From Paludibacter sp. (GTDB lineage: Bacteria; Bacteroidota; Bacteroidia; Bacteroidales; Paludibacteraceae), in NCBI GenBank assembly GCA_009787075.1, contig WRGS01000211.1, positions 1 through 14,038 on the forward strand: a stretch of DNA of 14,038 nt, in the 5' to 3' direction. The translations under genes were made by a program, and so were the position numbers. Positions 1-7,881 of this stretch are shown one piece after another. The first letter of the stretch is position 1. Each line of letters begins with the position of its first letter. Under the pieces are notes generated by a model. The model saw only the letters and a program-made list of their open reading frames with translations, made no database searches and was not told the DNA's origin.

Positions 1-1179
1 CCGCTTGAGCAATTGAACGGCAAACCGCTGCACGACAGAGGTTTTCGTGGCGCGGGAATAACTATTGCAGTAATTGACGGCGGATTTACCAATGTTGATG
101 CGCACATTGCTTTCGACAGTTTGCGTCTTGGTGGACGATTGCTTGGAACGCGCGATTTTGCCTGCCTAACAAACACTGTTTTTGCCCGCAGCACACACGG
201 AGCGCAGGTGCTTTCTTTAATGGCATCAAATGTACCTGATTCGCTTATTGGAACTGCGCCAGATGCGAATTATTGGCTGCTTACAAGCGAAAGAATTCAG
301 GGAGAATATCCTGTTGAGGTGGATTTATGGATTTCGGCAGCGGAATTTGCCGATAGCGTTGGTGCAGATATTATCACAACTTCGTTGGGTTATACCGTTT
401 TTAACGACAGCGTGTTGAATTACGCTTATTCCGATTTGAATGGACAGACAATTCGCGCCAGCCGCGCTGCATGCCAAGCCGCTGAAAAGGGAATTGTTGT
501 TTTTAATGCAGCCGGCAACGAAGGAAAAAGCGTGTGGCATTATATCGGCATACCTGCCGACGCGCAGAAAATTATTACCGTTGGCGCAGTAAATTCTGAC
601 GGCGTGCCTGCCGATTTTTCATCTTTTGGACCAACAGCAGACGGACGTGTGAAACCAGAATTGTGTGCAATGGGCTACAATGTGGCAGTTGCAAATTGCT
701 TTACAACCGATAAATTTACGCGCGGTTCGGGGACTTCGTTTGCAACGCCTGTTTTGGCAGGAATGACTGCCTGTTTACTGCAGGCGCTCAAAGCAAACAA
801 CATCGCATATTTGCCTGAAAATGTGAAAAATACGCTAATAGAATCGGCATCGGATTTTCTGCAAAGCGCATCGCAAACAGGTTATGGAATTCCAAATTTT
901 GAAACCGCTTATTCTTCTTTTATTTCTGCAAAAAACGTTGAAACTCAACAAAATGATAATTTTACAATCAGAAATTCAGAAAACAACATTTTAATAAAAT
1001 TTGAAAACGCAAATACAAAAAAAAATATTTGCGTTTTAAATATTGCTGGACAGGTTTTACAAACAGTCAGCACTTCCAAAAATGAGATTTCATTTAACAA
1101 AACCCTTTTCCCTCAAGGAATTTTACTTTTGAAAATTGAAAACGAACTGTTTTCTGCAATTAAAAAAGTAATGAATTAA
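1..1179 (+). CDS. S8 (subtilisin-family) serine protease with T9SS sorting domain, 5'-truncated
   Basis: Secreted or surface endopeptidase of the subtilase family. The frame is open to the left window edge, so the signal peptide and any prodomain are outside; the TTG at 13 is an internal Leu codon, not a start. The catalytic triad is complete: Asp in AVIDGG (bases 76-78), His in STHGAQ (196-198) and Ser in GTSFATP (736-738). The oxyanion Asn lies in AAGNEG (517-519). The last 75 or so residues, after an Asn/Gln-rich linker, form a short beta-rich module (ICVLNIAGQVLQT, then LFPQGILLLKIEN) typical of the type A C-terminal domain recognised by the type IX secretion system. This implies export across the outer membrane and surface anchoring or release. 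It ends 9 bp from the convergent wzc-like gene. The substrate is unknown. The family call is firm; T9SS export is inferred from the tail. Confidence 0.93.
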   Translation, partial: PLEQLNGKPLHDRGFRGAGITIAVIDGGFTNVDAHIAFDSLRLGGRLLGTRDFACLTNTVFARSTHGAQVLSLMASNVPDSLIGTAPDANYWLLTSERIQGEYPVEVDLWISAAEFADSVGADIITTSLGYTVFNDSVLNYAYSDLNGQTIRASRAACQAAEKGIVVFNAAGNEGKSVWHYIGIPADAQKIITVGAVNSDGVPADFSSFGPTADGRVKPELCAMGYNVAVANCFTTDKFTRGSGTSFATPVLAGMTACLLQALKANNIAYLPENVKNTLIESASDFLQSASQTGYGIPNFETAYSSFISAKNVETQQNDNFTIRNSENNILIKFENANTKKNICVLNIAGQVLQTVSTSKNEISFNKTLFPQGILLLKIENELFSAIKKVMN

Positions 1180-1188
1180 GACACTCAC

Positions 1189-3618
1189 TTATTTTTTATG
1201 TGTTTTATAATATTTTCCATAATTGTGTGAGTCCGCATCTGTACCGCCATTGAGCAGCAAAGCCATATTGTTGAGTTTTTTGTTTTCGTAAAGTTCTCGA
1301 ATATTGCCCAGCATATCTTTTGGCGTACATTTGCTGCGTACGACATAAACCGTTATATCAATATTTTTATTAAGAATAAATGTATCGGAAACAATTTCTA
1401 CCGGCGCAGAATCCACAATTATATAATCATATTGTTGCTTCAACTTTTCAAAAAGTTCGGTTGTACGCTCGCTCATCAGCAATTCGGCAGGATTTGGAGG
1501 TACAGTTCCGCAAGGAATTACATGAAGTTCTGGTGTGGCTTTCGGGCAATATGTAATGTCATCAAGTTTGCAGGTTTCATCTGAAAGGAAAGTTGAAATC
1601 CCCACAACTTTTTGCCCTATTTCTAGATATTCATTGAGTTTTGGGTTGCGGATATCCATTCCCAGCAAAATGGTTTTTTTCTTTGTCAGCGCAAGCGACA
1701 TTGCCAGATTTATTGCGCAGAATGATTTTCCTTCACCGCTTATGCTCGAAGTAACCAATATCACATTTGGAGTTGGCTTGCCCATAAAAATAAATTGCAA
1801 ATTTGTCCGCACAAGGCGGAACTGTTCTGCAATAGGTGAAATTACGTTTGCACAAACAACAACATTTTCCGTTTTCTCAGTATTGGCAATAGTTCCCAAA
1901 AGCGGAATATCCAATGCTTTTTTCAATTCGTCCTTGCCTGTAAGTTTGTTGTTAAGAAGATTTTGAATATAAAGAATTAAAATTGGGATTAAGGCACCAA
2001 TTATCAACGCTACAAACAAAATTACAATTCTTCTTGGTGCAATAGGCACAGCCGAAGGCGCAGCTTTGTCAAGCGTTTTTGCCGAAGGCGTTGTGCTTGC
2101 CAACGACAGCACCATCTCTTCCTGCTTTTCAAGCAAAAACATATAAAGCGTTTCTTTTATTCTTTGCTGACGTTCTATTTCGCGGTATTGACGCTCTTGA
2201 GTAGGCACATTTTTAATTTTCGATTTGAATAAATTATCTTTTGAAATAACATCGTTGAGTGAAATCTCAACTCCTTTTTTTGTACTTGCAATAGAAGCCA
2301 AAATATTGTTTTTCAGCGCTTGAAGTTCCTGATTTTTAGAAATGACTGCAGGATTGTTTTCGTTTGTTGAGCGGACAAGTTTCATTCTTTCCAAAGCGAT
2401 GTCGTTATAATTTTTTATCATCAAATTCAATGTGGCATCGTTGATTCCTGTGCCTGCAGGAATTAATGCATCATGAGTATTTGATTGAAAATCGCTGTTA
2501 TTGTTAATGTTTGTCTGTTTGGGCTTTTGAGGGTCGATAACAATGCCTGTCGGCAAAAGCGAATACTGATTTGATTCATCTTTTACAAAATCTTCCATAT
2601 AATTTACCATACTCAACTGCGATTGCAATGCCACTCGCGACCGTTCATAATCGCTGCCGAGTTGCAGATACAGTCTTGCATCTGTCGATAAATCGGTCAA
2701 TTCGTTGGCACGTTTGTATTGCTCCTGATAATGTTCAACGTTGAAAAGGTCGTTTTCAATAAGTTTGATGCGTCCGTCAATAAAATTTTTAGTATTTAAA
2801 GCAATTAAATTTTTATCTGCAATTGCATCGGCATTATAAAGGGCAACAAGAGTATTGAGTTCATCAACTCCTTTTTCCTTGCATGCAGATTCTTGACTTA
2901 TTTTTATTGCATTTGAACGTTTGTTGGTTTGCATCACAACAATTTTTTTATTCAAAGCATCAACAAGTTCATTTGTTTTATTGGCAATAATACGGTATTT
3001 TGCATTTTTATCAAAAGTATTTCCTGTAAGAACCAAATGAAAATCGCCTGCAAAAGTTTGAAAAGTGTCGCTAATATTTTCAATGGTAACTGTTTGTTTG
3101 TTTTGAGGCGAAGCAATTTCTATTTTAAATTTTCCATCGCTCTTTTTGATATTAAAAACAATTTTTCCTTCAATATTTTTGTTGAAATCAGGCGTTGAAG
3201 ACATTAAAATAAAAGGCGTTGTATGATAAAGTTCTGTCCATTGCCAACTTTGCCGCACATAATATTCGTTTTGAATTCCCAGCGAATCAATCATTGTGGC
3301 AGTCATTGTTTTTGATGTGAGAATTTCAATTTCGTCAAGCACTTCTTTTGACGCGCTGTTGAAACCAATTGCCTGCAACATTGCCACTTCGTCAATTGAC
3401 CCGTTGAATTTATCGTTTTGACGAAGCAAAATTCCTGTTTCTATTTTATAAACATAAGGAGTGGATTTGACGTACAGAATAGCAATAATTGCACACACAA
3501 ACATTGATATTACAAACCAATACCAATGTTTGAGAATAACATTAAAAATTTCGCGCAGGTCAAAAACAGGAATTTGCTTTGCTGTATTTGTTTTTTTTAT
3601 ATTATTATTTGTTTCCAT
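1189..3618 (-). CDS. Wzc-like polysaccharide co-polymerase / BY-family tyrosine kinase
   Basis: Inner-membrane protein of 809 aa that controls chain length and export of capsule or exopolysaccharide, with a fused cytoplasmic tyrosine autokinase. Order of parts: Wzz-type N-terminus with TM1 (about 32-50); a long periplasmic region with coiled-coil character (about 280-510); a proline-rich stretch (P521, P525, P528) just before TM2 (530-552), as in chain-length determinants; then a P-loop kinase domain. Walker A is SGEGKS (Lys631), Walker A' ILLGMD (Asp655), Walker B YIIVDSAP (Asp736). The C-terminal tail has only three tyrosines (Y800, Y803, Y804), the likely autophosphorylation sites. Length fits the family. 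The gene starts 16 bp after the wza-like gene and is surely cotranscribed with it, which supports an export-complex role. No Wzx, Wzy or glycosyltransferase gene is present in the window, so the polymer is unknown. Confidence 0.93.
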   Translation of the reverse strand: METNNNIKKTNTAKQIPVFDLREIFNVILKHWYWFVISMFVCAIIAILYVKSTPYVYKIETGILLRQNDKFNGSIDEVAMLQAIGFNSASKEVLDEIEILTSKTMTATMIDSLGIQNEYYVRQSWQWTELYHTTPFILMSSTPDFNKNIEGKIVFNIKKSDGKFKIEIASPQNKQTVTIENISDTFQTFAGDFHLVLTGNTFDKNAKYRIIANKTNELVDALNKKIVVMQTNKRSNAIKISQESACKEKGVDELNTLVALYNADAIADKNLIALNTKNFIDGRIKLIENDLFNVEHYQEQYKRANELTDLSTDARLYLQLGSDYERSRVALQSQLSMVNYMEDFVKDESNQYSLLPTGIVIDPQKPKQTNINNNSDFQSNTHDALIPAGTGINDATLNLMIKNYNDIALERMKLVRSTNENNPAVISKNQELQALKNNILASIASTKKGVEISLNDVISKDNLFKSKIKNVPTQERQYREIERQQRIKETLYMFLLEKQEEMVLSLASTTPSAKTLDKAAPSAVPIAPRRIVILFVALIIGALIPILILYIQNLLNNKLTGKDELKKALDIPLLGTIANTEKTENVVVCANVISPIAEQFRLVRTNLQFIFMGKPTPNVILVTSSISGEGKSFCAINLAMSLALTKKKTILLGMDIRNPKLNEYLEIGQKVVGISTFLSDETCKLDDITYCPKATPELHVIPCGTVPPNPAELLMSERTTELFEKLKQQYDYIIVDSAPVEIVSDTFILNKNIDITVYVVRSKCTPKDMLGNIRELYENKKLNNMALLLNGGTDADSHNYGKYYKTHKK

Positions 3619-3634
3619 TAAAATAAATTAATTT

Positions 3635-4438
3635 TTAGTTCTTTTTAGTTACTAAAACAATTGTTGTTACCGCAGCGGCGAGTGCGGCAACAGTACTCAT
3701 TGATTGAAGATAAAGCCCGATATTTTGAGAGGCAATGGTTTTATTGCTGTTCGATTCGATGTAAATCACGTCATTTTGCTGCAAATAATAATATGGCGAG
3801 CGAAACAGTTCATTGTCGTTCATATTTATTCTGGCAAATTCGAGTTTTCCGTTGTTTTCTCTGATTATCAGCAGATTATTTCGCATTGCATAAATTGTCA
3901 TATCGCCAGCCAACGCCAAAGCATCGAGTACGGAAACGCGCTCATTATCAATAATATATTGACCCGGATGTGCTACTTCGCCCAAAACATTTATCCTGAA
4001 ATTCTGAAAACGCAAAGTTACCGTTGCATCTTTGAGATAAGGTTTAAGTTTTTCCTGAATCATAGCAATTGCCTGCTCGCGGCTTTTATTGAGCAAATTT
4101 ATTTTCCCCAAAATCGGCATAGTTATATTTCCCTCATCATCAACTAAATACGCCTGCATAGTTTGCGCATTATAAATCTGATTGCTGCCGGGCGCCATAT
4201 AACTGACATAAGGCAAATTAAACGGCAGTGCAGCCTCAGGCTCAAGCGCAGAAACAGTTATTCCAAGCATATCGCCTTTGCAAATTGTAGCGATTGGAAC
4301 AGAATGAAAGACTTTGTTAATTGCAGGAGCATCATCAACTTTCAAATTATTAAAATATGTAACTCCCTTTTGCGAAGTACAGTTAGAAAAAACCCCAATT
4401 ATTACTGTTAATAAAAAAAATGTATTGATTTTTTTCAT
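3635..4438 (-). CDS. Wza-like polysaccharide export outer-membrane lipoprotein
   Basis: Outer-membrane export channel (polysaccharide biosynthesis/export, SLBB family), 267 aa, partner of the Wzc-like protein encoded 16 bp downstream. The N-terminus is a lipoprotein signal: a Lys-Lys pair, a hydrophobic core (residues 7-17), then Cys20 as the expected lipidated residue. The residue before Cys is Asn, which is unusual for a lipobox. A poly-export domain covers about 48-145 (KGDMLGITV, then DDEGNITMPILGKI). One SLBB domain begins at VLGEVAHPGQY (151-161). The C-terminus has a hydrophobic helix (about 243-263) before TKKN; in E. coli Wza the C-terminal helices line the outer-membrane pore, so this may be the equivalent. 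The protein is shorter than E. coli Wza, with one SLBB domain rather than two, as is common in Bacteroidota. ATG start at 4438. Confidence 0.92.
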   Translation of the reverse strand: MKKINTFFLLTVIIGVFSNCTSQKGVTYFNNLKVDDAPAINKVFHSVPIATICKGDMLGITVSALEPEAALPFNLPYVSYMAPGSNQIYNAQTMQAYLVDDEGNITMPILGKINLLNKSREQAIAMIQEKLKPYLKDATVTLRFQNFRINVLGEVAHPGQYIIDNERVSVLDALALAGDMTIYAMRNNLLIIRENNGKLEFARINMNDNELFRSPYYYLQQNDVIYIESNSNKTIASQNIGLYLQSMSTVAALAAAVTTIVLVTKKN

Positions 4439-4728
4439 TTATTAAAAAAAGATAATTAAAAAATATAGAAATAAACTTTTTGTTCTTAAAAATAAATTTT
4501 TGCATAAAAAATGGCTGCAAAGATACAAAATTCATACCAAATCAGAGCAAACAATTTATTATATTAACGAAATAAATTGAAAAATATTTGTTTTGATTGT
4601 TTTTTTAATAAAAATTTTTTTTAATGTGTTATTGTTTTTTTATCAAAAAAAATAAAAATTCAGCACGATTTTTGCAGTAATAAAATTTTAAGAAAACGAA
4701 ATAAAAATCTAAAAAAAATTTTGAGATT
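4439..4728. other. AT-rich divergent intergenic region (wza / ssb)
   Basis: These 290 bp separate the divergently transcribed wza-like gene and ssb. The stretch is very A/T-rich with long runs of A and T. I see no open frame with coding character and no RNA gene. It contains the promoter box for the wza-wzc unit (annotated separately) and presumably the ssb promoter. The best ssb candidate is GATTTTTG at 4667-4674, one mismatch from the Bacteroidota -7 box and with no good -33 partner, so that site is weak. Confidence 0.6.
4518..4551 (-). promoter_or_regulatory. Bacteroidota-type promoter for wza-wzc
   Basis: On the minus strand TATCTTTG (4525 to 4518) matches the -7 consensus TAnnTTTG exactly and is followed by CAGCC. 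A TTTG at 4551 to 4548 lies 22 nt upstream and fits the -33 element, within the known spacing range though at the long end. Transcription would start near 4513, giving a leader of about 75 nt before the wza ATG at 4438. Confidence 0.65.
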
Positions 4729-5211
4729 ATGTCAGTAAATAAAGTAATTTTAGTAGGAAATGTAGGCAGAGACCCAGAAGTGCGTTATTTGGAACGCAAT
4801 GTGGCAGTAGCAAATTTCACATTGGCAACAACAGAAAGAGGTTACACTATGCAGAACGGTACACAAGTACCGGAACGCACCGAATGGCACAATATTGTGG
4901 CATGGCGCGGACTTGCCGAACTTGCGGAAAAATATATCCGCAAAGGACGGCAACTTTATATTGAAGGAAAAATTCAAAGCCGCTCGTGGGAAAAAGACGG
5001 AATAAAACGCTATACCACAGAAATTTATGCAGAAACAATTCAACTTTTGGGCAATCGTCCCGAAACTATTGAACCGCTAAGTACGCCGCCGACTTATTCA
5101 AACGCTTACGGCAGCAACGGCGCACCACAGCAACTGATTGAACAACCTGTTCAATCTCATGCAGATAAATTTGAAAATGACGGCACTTCGGAAGATGATT
5201 TGCCTTTTTAA
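4729..5211 (+). CDS. ssb: Single-stranded DNA-binding protein
   Basis: Binds and protects single-stranded DNA in replication, repair and recombination, normally as a homotetramer. The N-terminal OB fold (about residues 3-108) opens with [19 protein letters not shown] and includes the family stretches [30 protein letters not shown] and [14 protein letters not shown] low-complexity linker rich in Pro, Gln, Ser and Asn follows. The last residues, SEDDLPF, form the acidic tip that recruits partner proteins. At 160 aa the length is typical. The ATG at 4729 places the OB fold at the N-terminus as expected. It is followed after about 20 bp by a strong hairpin terminator. Whether this is the chromosome's only ssb copy cannot be judged here. 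Confidence 0.97.
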   Translation: MSVNKVILVGNVGRDPEVRYLERNVAVANFTLATTERGYTMQNGTQVPERTEWHNIVAWRGLAELAEKYIRKGRQLYIEGKIQSRSWEKDGIKRYTTEIYAETIQLLGNRPETIEPLSTPPTYSNAYGSNGAPQQLIEQPVQSHADKFENDGTSEDDLPF

Positions 5212-5230
5212 ATAAAGTTTTATTAAAGTA

Positions 5231-5269
5231 AAAAGCGATTGCCTAAAAAGTGCGGCAGTCGCTTTTTTT
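5231..5269 (+). terminator. Rho-independent terminator after ssb, possibly bidirectional
   Basis: A 13-bp stem pairs 5231-5243 (AAAAGCGATTGCC) with 5254-5266 (GGCAGTCGCTTTT), with one G-U pair and a 10-nt loop, followed by T residues to 5269. On the minus strand the same hairpin is followed by TTTTTACTTT, so it could also stop transcripts from der, which ends at 5289. Confidence 0.9.
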
Positions 5270-5288
5270 GTTGTTATTGCGCAAATTT

Positions 5289-6602
5289 TTATTTTTGCCT
5301 GAAAAACATATTTACGGGCGTGCCGCTGAAATTCCATGTTTCACGCAGTTTATTTTCGAGAAAACGGCGATACGGTTCTTTGACGTATTGCGGAAGATTT
5401 GCAAAAAACACAAAGGAAGGAATTTGAGTATCAGGCAGTTGCGTAACATATTTTATCTTAATATATTTGCCTTTGAGCGCAGGCGGCGGATAATTTTCTA
5501 TCAAAGGCAGGAAAAATTCGTTGAGTCTGGCTGTTGGAATTCTACGTTGCCTGTTTTCATAAACTTCTGATACCAAATCAATTACTTTCAAAATCCGCTG
5601 GCGTTCAATTGTAGAAGTGAAAACAATAGGAAAATCGGTAAAAGGAGCAAGCCGCTCGCGAATTGCTTTTTCAAAATTTTTAATATCTTTATTCGATTTA
5701 TCTGTAACCAAATCCCATTTATTGACGCAAACTACAAGCCCTTTTTTATTTTTTTGAATAAGAGAAAAAATACTAATATCCTGACTTTCAATACCTCGCG
5801 TAGCATCAATCATCAATACGCACACATCAGCGTTTTCAATGGCACGAATAGAGCGCACAACTGAATAATATTCCAAATCCTCGTTGACTTTGGCTTTTTT
5901 GCGAATTCCTGCAGTATCAACCACATAAAAATCGTGTCCAAATTTATTAAAACGAATATAAATAGAGTCGCGCGTTGTACCTGCAATATCAGTAACTATA
6001 GTGCGCTGCTCATCGAGTAAAGTATTGATAATTGACGATTTACCAACATTTGGACGTCCAACAAAGGCGATACGCGGCAAATTGTCAAGTTCTTCGTCTT
6101 CTGAATTCTTACTGAAACTTCCAACAATTTTATCAAGCAAATCGCCAGTTCCCAAACCATTTGCTGCGGAAATCACATACGGCTCGCCAAGTCCGAAACG
6201 GTAAAACTCGGCAGCAGCATACTGCAAATCATGCGAATCCGCTTTGTTGGCAACAAGAAACACGGGCTTTTCTGTTCGGCGCAAAATTTTCGCCACTTCT
6301 TCATCAAGGTCGGTAATTCCATTTTGAATATCAACCAAAAAAAGAATTGTATCTACTTCATCAATAGCAAGTTGCACCTGACGTTTTATTTCGTCTTCAA
6401 AAACATCTGTGGAATTGACCACCCAGCCGCCTGTATCAATTACCGAAAATTCGCGTCCGTTCCACTCGCTTTTACCATACTGACGGTCGCGAGTAGTACC
6501 TGCCTGCTCATTGACAATAGCGCGGCGGCTCTTTGTAAGCCTGTTGAAAAGCGTAGATTTGCCCACATTCGGACGACCAATTATGGCGATAATATTACTC
6601 AT
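5289..6602 (-). CDS. der: Ribosome biogenesis GTPase Der (EngA)
   Basis: Essential GTPase with two tandem G domains, needed for maturation of the 50S ribosomal subunit. Domain 1 (about 4-165) has GRPNVGKS (9-16), the switch-I threonines in AGTTRD, DTGG (56-59) and NKAD (119-122). Domain 2 (about 176-345) has GRPNVGKS (182-189), AGTTRD, DTAG (229-232) and NKWD (294-297). The C-terminal KH-like domain (about 352-437) contains the typical IKIKYVTQ and PSFVFFAN strands. The 437-aa length matches the family. The ATG at 6602 begins directly before the first P-loop strand. The gene lies 78 bp downstream of the fabG-like gene on the same strand and may be cotranscribed, though no promoter was resolved in the gap. 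Confidence 0.97.
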   Translation of the reverse strand: MSNIIAIIGRPNVGKSTLFNRLTKSRRAIVNEQAGTTRDRQYGKSEWNGREFSVIDTGGWVVNSTDVFEDEIKRQVQLAIDEVDTILFLVDIQNGITDLDEEVAKILRRTEKPVFLVANKADSHDLQYAAAEFYRFGLGEPYVISAANGLGTGDLLDKIVGSFSKNSEDEELDNLPRIAFVGRPNVGKSSIINTLLDEQRTIVTDIAGTTRDSIYIRFNKFGHDFYVVDTAGIRKKAKVNEDLEYYSVVRSIRAIENADVCVLMIDATRGIESQDISIFSLIQKNKKGLVVCVNKWDLVTDKSNKDIKNFEKAIRERLAPFTDFPIVFTSTIERQRILKVIDLVSEVYENRQRRIPTARLNEFFLPLIENYPPPALKGKYIKIKYVTQLPDTQIPSFVFFANLPQYVKEPYRRFLENKLRETWNFSGTPVNMFFRQK

Positions 6603-6680
6603 TTTTTGTTTTGGATTTAAGAATTAATATAAATTCTAAATAAGATTATAAAAAAACATTCAACTGTTTTTATTTAAAGT

Positions 6681-7424
6681 TCAGATTGTTATGCCGCCAT
6701 CTGCGCTAATAACCGCACCGTTGATATACGCAGCATCATCGCTTGCCAAAAACGCATACACCGCCGCAATTTCTTCGGGTTGCCCAAGTCGCCGCAAAGG
6801 AACTTTTTCTTCCATTGATTTAAGCACTTCGGGCGGCATTTTTTTTACCATTTCGGTTAAAATAAATCCCGGAGCAACGGCATTAACGGTAATTCCACGT
6901 TTGCCCAATTCCTTTGCCATCGTTTTTGTCATTCCGATTAAGCCCGCTTTGGTGGCAACGTAGTTAGTTTGTCCAAAATTTCCGTACAAAGCCACAACAG
7001 ACGAAGCATTGATAATTCTACCCCAGCCGTTTTCGGTCATTACATCTGCAGCGCATTTGGCGCAATTGAAAACTCCTGTGAGATTCACATCAATAACTTG
7101 TTGCCAAAGATCTGGCGTCATTTTTTTTAATGTTGCATCGCGCGTAATGCCCGCATTGTTAATCAGAATATCGTATTTTCCAAATTCTGCAACAACGCGC
7201 CGCGTCGCTTCTTCCACCTGCGCAAAATCAGCGGTATTAACTTTCATAAAAGCCGCTTTACCTCCGCTTGCAACAATTTCCACTGCGGTTTGATTTCCTT
7301 TTTCTTCGTTAAAATCCCAAATGATAACCACTGCGCCCTCGCTTGCAAAACGCAAAGCGGTTGCCTTTCCGATGCCGTCTGCTCCACCTGTGATAACGGC
7401 AATTTTATTATTAAGTCCTTTCAT
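6681..7424 (-). CDS. FabG-like 3-oxoacyl-[ACP] reductase (SDR family)
   Basis: Short-chain dehydrogenase/reductase of 247 aa, classical type. It most likely reduces 3-oxoacyl-ACP or a related 3-oxoacyl thioester. Visible motifs: TGGADGIG (12-19) for the dinucleotide, NNAG (89-92), Asn114, and the catalytic Ser142, Tyr155 and Lys159 (YVATK) with the 13-residue Ser-Tyr spacing of E. coli FabG. PGFILTEM follows, and ADGGITI ends the protein as in FabG proteins. Asp37 at the end of the second strand (IIWDFN) is a residue that usually favours NAD(H), whereas E. coli FabG uses NADPH. Similar enzymes include acetoacetyl-CoA reductases and other catabolic SDRs, so the exact substrate is open. It lies 78 bp upstream of der; lpxC-fabZ is about 700 bp away and divergent. 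ATG start at 7424. Confidence 0.85.
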   Translation of the reverse strand: MKGLNNKIAVITGGADGIGKATALRFASEGAVVIIWDFNEEKGNQTAVEIVASGGKAAFMKVNTADFAQVEEATRRVVAEFGKYDILINNAGITRDATLKKMTPDLWQQVIDVNLTGVFNCAKCAADVMTENGWGRIINASSVVALYGNFGQTNYVATKAGLIGMTKTMAKELGKRGITVNAVAPGFILTEMVKKMPPEVLKSMEEKVPLRRLGQPEEIAAVYAFLASDDAAYINGAVISADGGITI

Positions 7425-7487
7425 TTTTTTATATTTAATTTATAATAAAAAACAAATTGTTTTTCAAATCATTTTTAATTTTTGAAA

Positions 7488-7571
7488 TTATTTTTTTAAT
7501 GCAGGTACAATTTTGAAGTGTGTCAAAAATTTTATCTGTAAATTTTCCATTATCAATTCTTTGTCAAACAT
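7488..7571 (-). pseudogene. Remnant of a HEPN-domain (DUF86/HepT-like) toxin gene
   Basis: A 27-codon frame beginning with ATG at 7571 overlaps the end of the MNT gene in an ATGTTTGA junction, the usual translational coupling of MNT-HEPN pairs. Its first residues, MFDKELIMENL, resemble the typical start of DUF86/HEPN toxins. After that the similarity fades and a TAA follows at 7490-7488. HEPN toxins are normally about 110-140 aa and carry an Rx4-6H RNase motif; none is present here, and only 63 bp remain before the fabG start. The final LKK could be a fused C-terminal scrap, but this is a guess. Most likely the toxin body was deleted. Confidence 0.6.
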
Positions 7572-7881
7572 AAACAATATCTTTGATTATCCGTTGTTTA
7601 AAACGCGCTGGAAATTTATTATTATGCACCAAATCGACTTTTGTGCCCAATAATTCCTGCAAATCATATAAAAATCCGCCCATACGAAACAAACTTATTT
7701 TATCAGTGTCAAATATTATATCTACATCAGAATTTTTAGTTTGTTCGCCGCGAGCAACAGAACCAAAAATTCCAATACGGCTAACGCCATATTCCTGTTC
7801 AAATTTCTGCTTGTTCTTTTTTAACAGATTTAGATAATATTTTCTTGATTCTATTTCCAATTTTATTTTTTTAATGTGCAA
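7564..7881 (-). CDS. MNT-type minimal nucleotidyltransferase (MntA-like antitoxin)
   Basis: Small polymerase-beta-fold nucleotidyltransferase, up to 105 aa. The active-site motif GSx10DxD is intact: Gly40-Ser41, then Asp52 and Asp54, with a third acidic residue in KVDLV (Asp83). The end KQRIIKDIVYV is typical of full-length members. In the HEPN/MNT toxin-antitoxin family such proteins neutralise the HEPN RNase, in studied cases by AMPylating a tyrosine near its catalytic motif. The HEPN gene should follow, but only a stub remains (7488-7571), so this is an orphan or decaying antitoxin. There is no ATG. TTG codons at 7881 and 7860 are the possible starts; 7860 gives 98 aa and keeps the whole domain, while 7881 falls inside a TATTTTTG box. 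The function call is firm for the fold and inferred for the role. Confidence 0.8.
   Translation of the reverse strand: MHIKKIKLEIESRKYYLNLLKKNKQKFEQEYGVSRIGIFGSVARGEQTKNSDVDIIFDTDKISLFRMGGFLYDLQELLGTKVDLVHNNKFPARFKQRIIKDIVYV

Noticed and set aside
1178..1206. Possible hairpin between the S8 protease and wzc-like genes
   Set aside because: Seven weak pairs, including a G-U, with a 15-nt loop and no clean T run; not a convincing terminator.
1535..1966. 143-aa plus-strand frame inside the Wzc-like gene
   Set aside because: Antisense to the well-supported kinase domain, with no recognisable protein features.
4667..4674. GATTTTTG as the ssb promoter
   Set aside because: One mismatch to the -7 box and no TTG at proper spacing upstream; too weak in DNA this AT-rich to annotate as a site.
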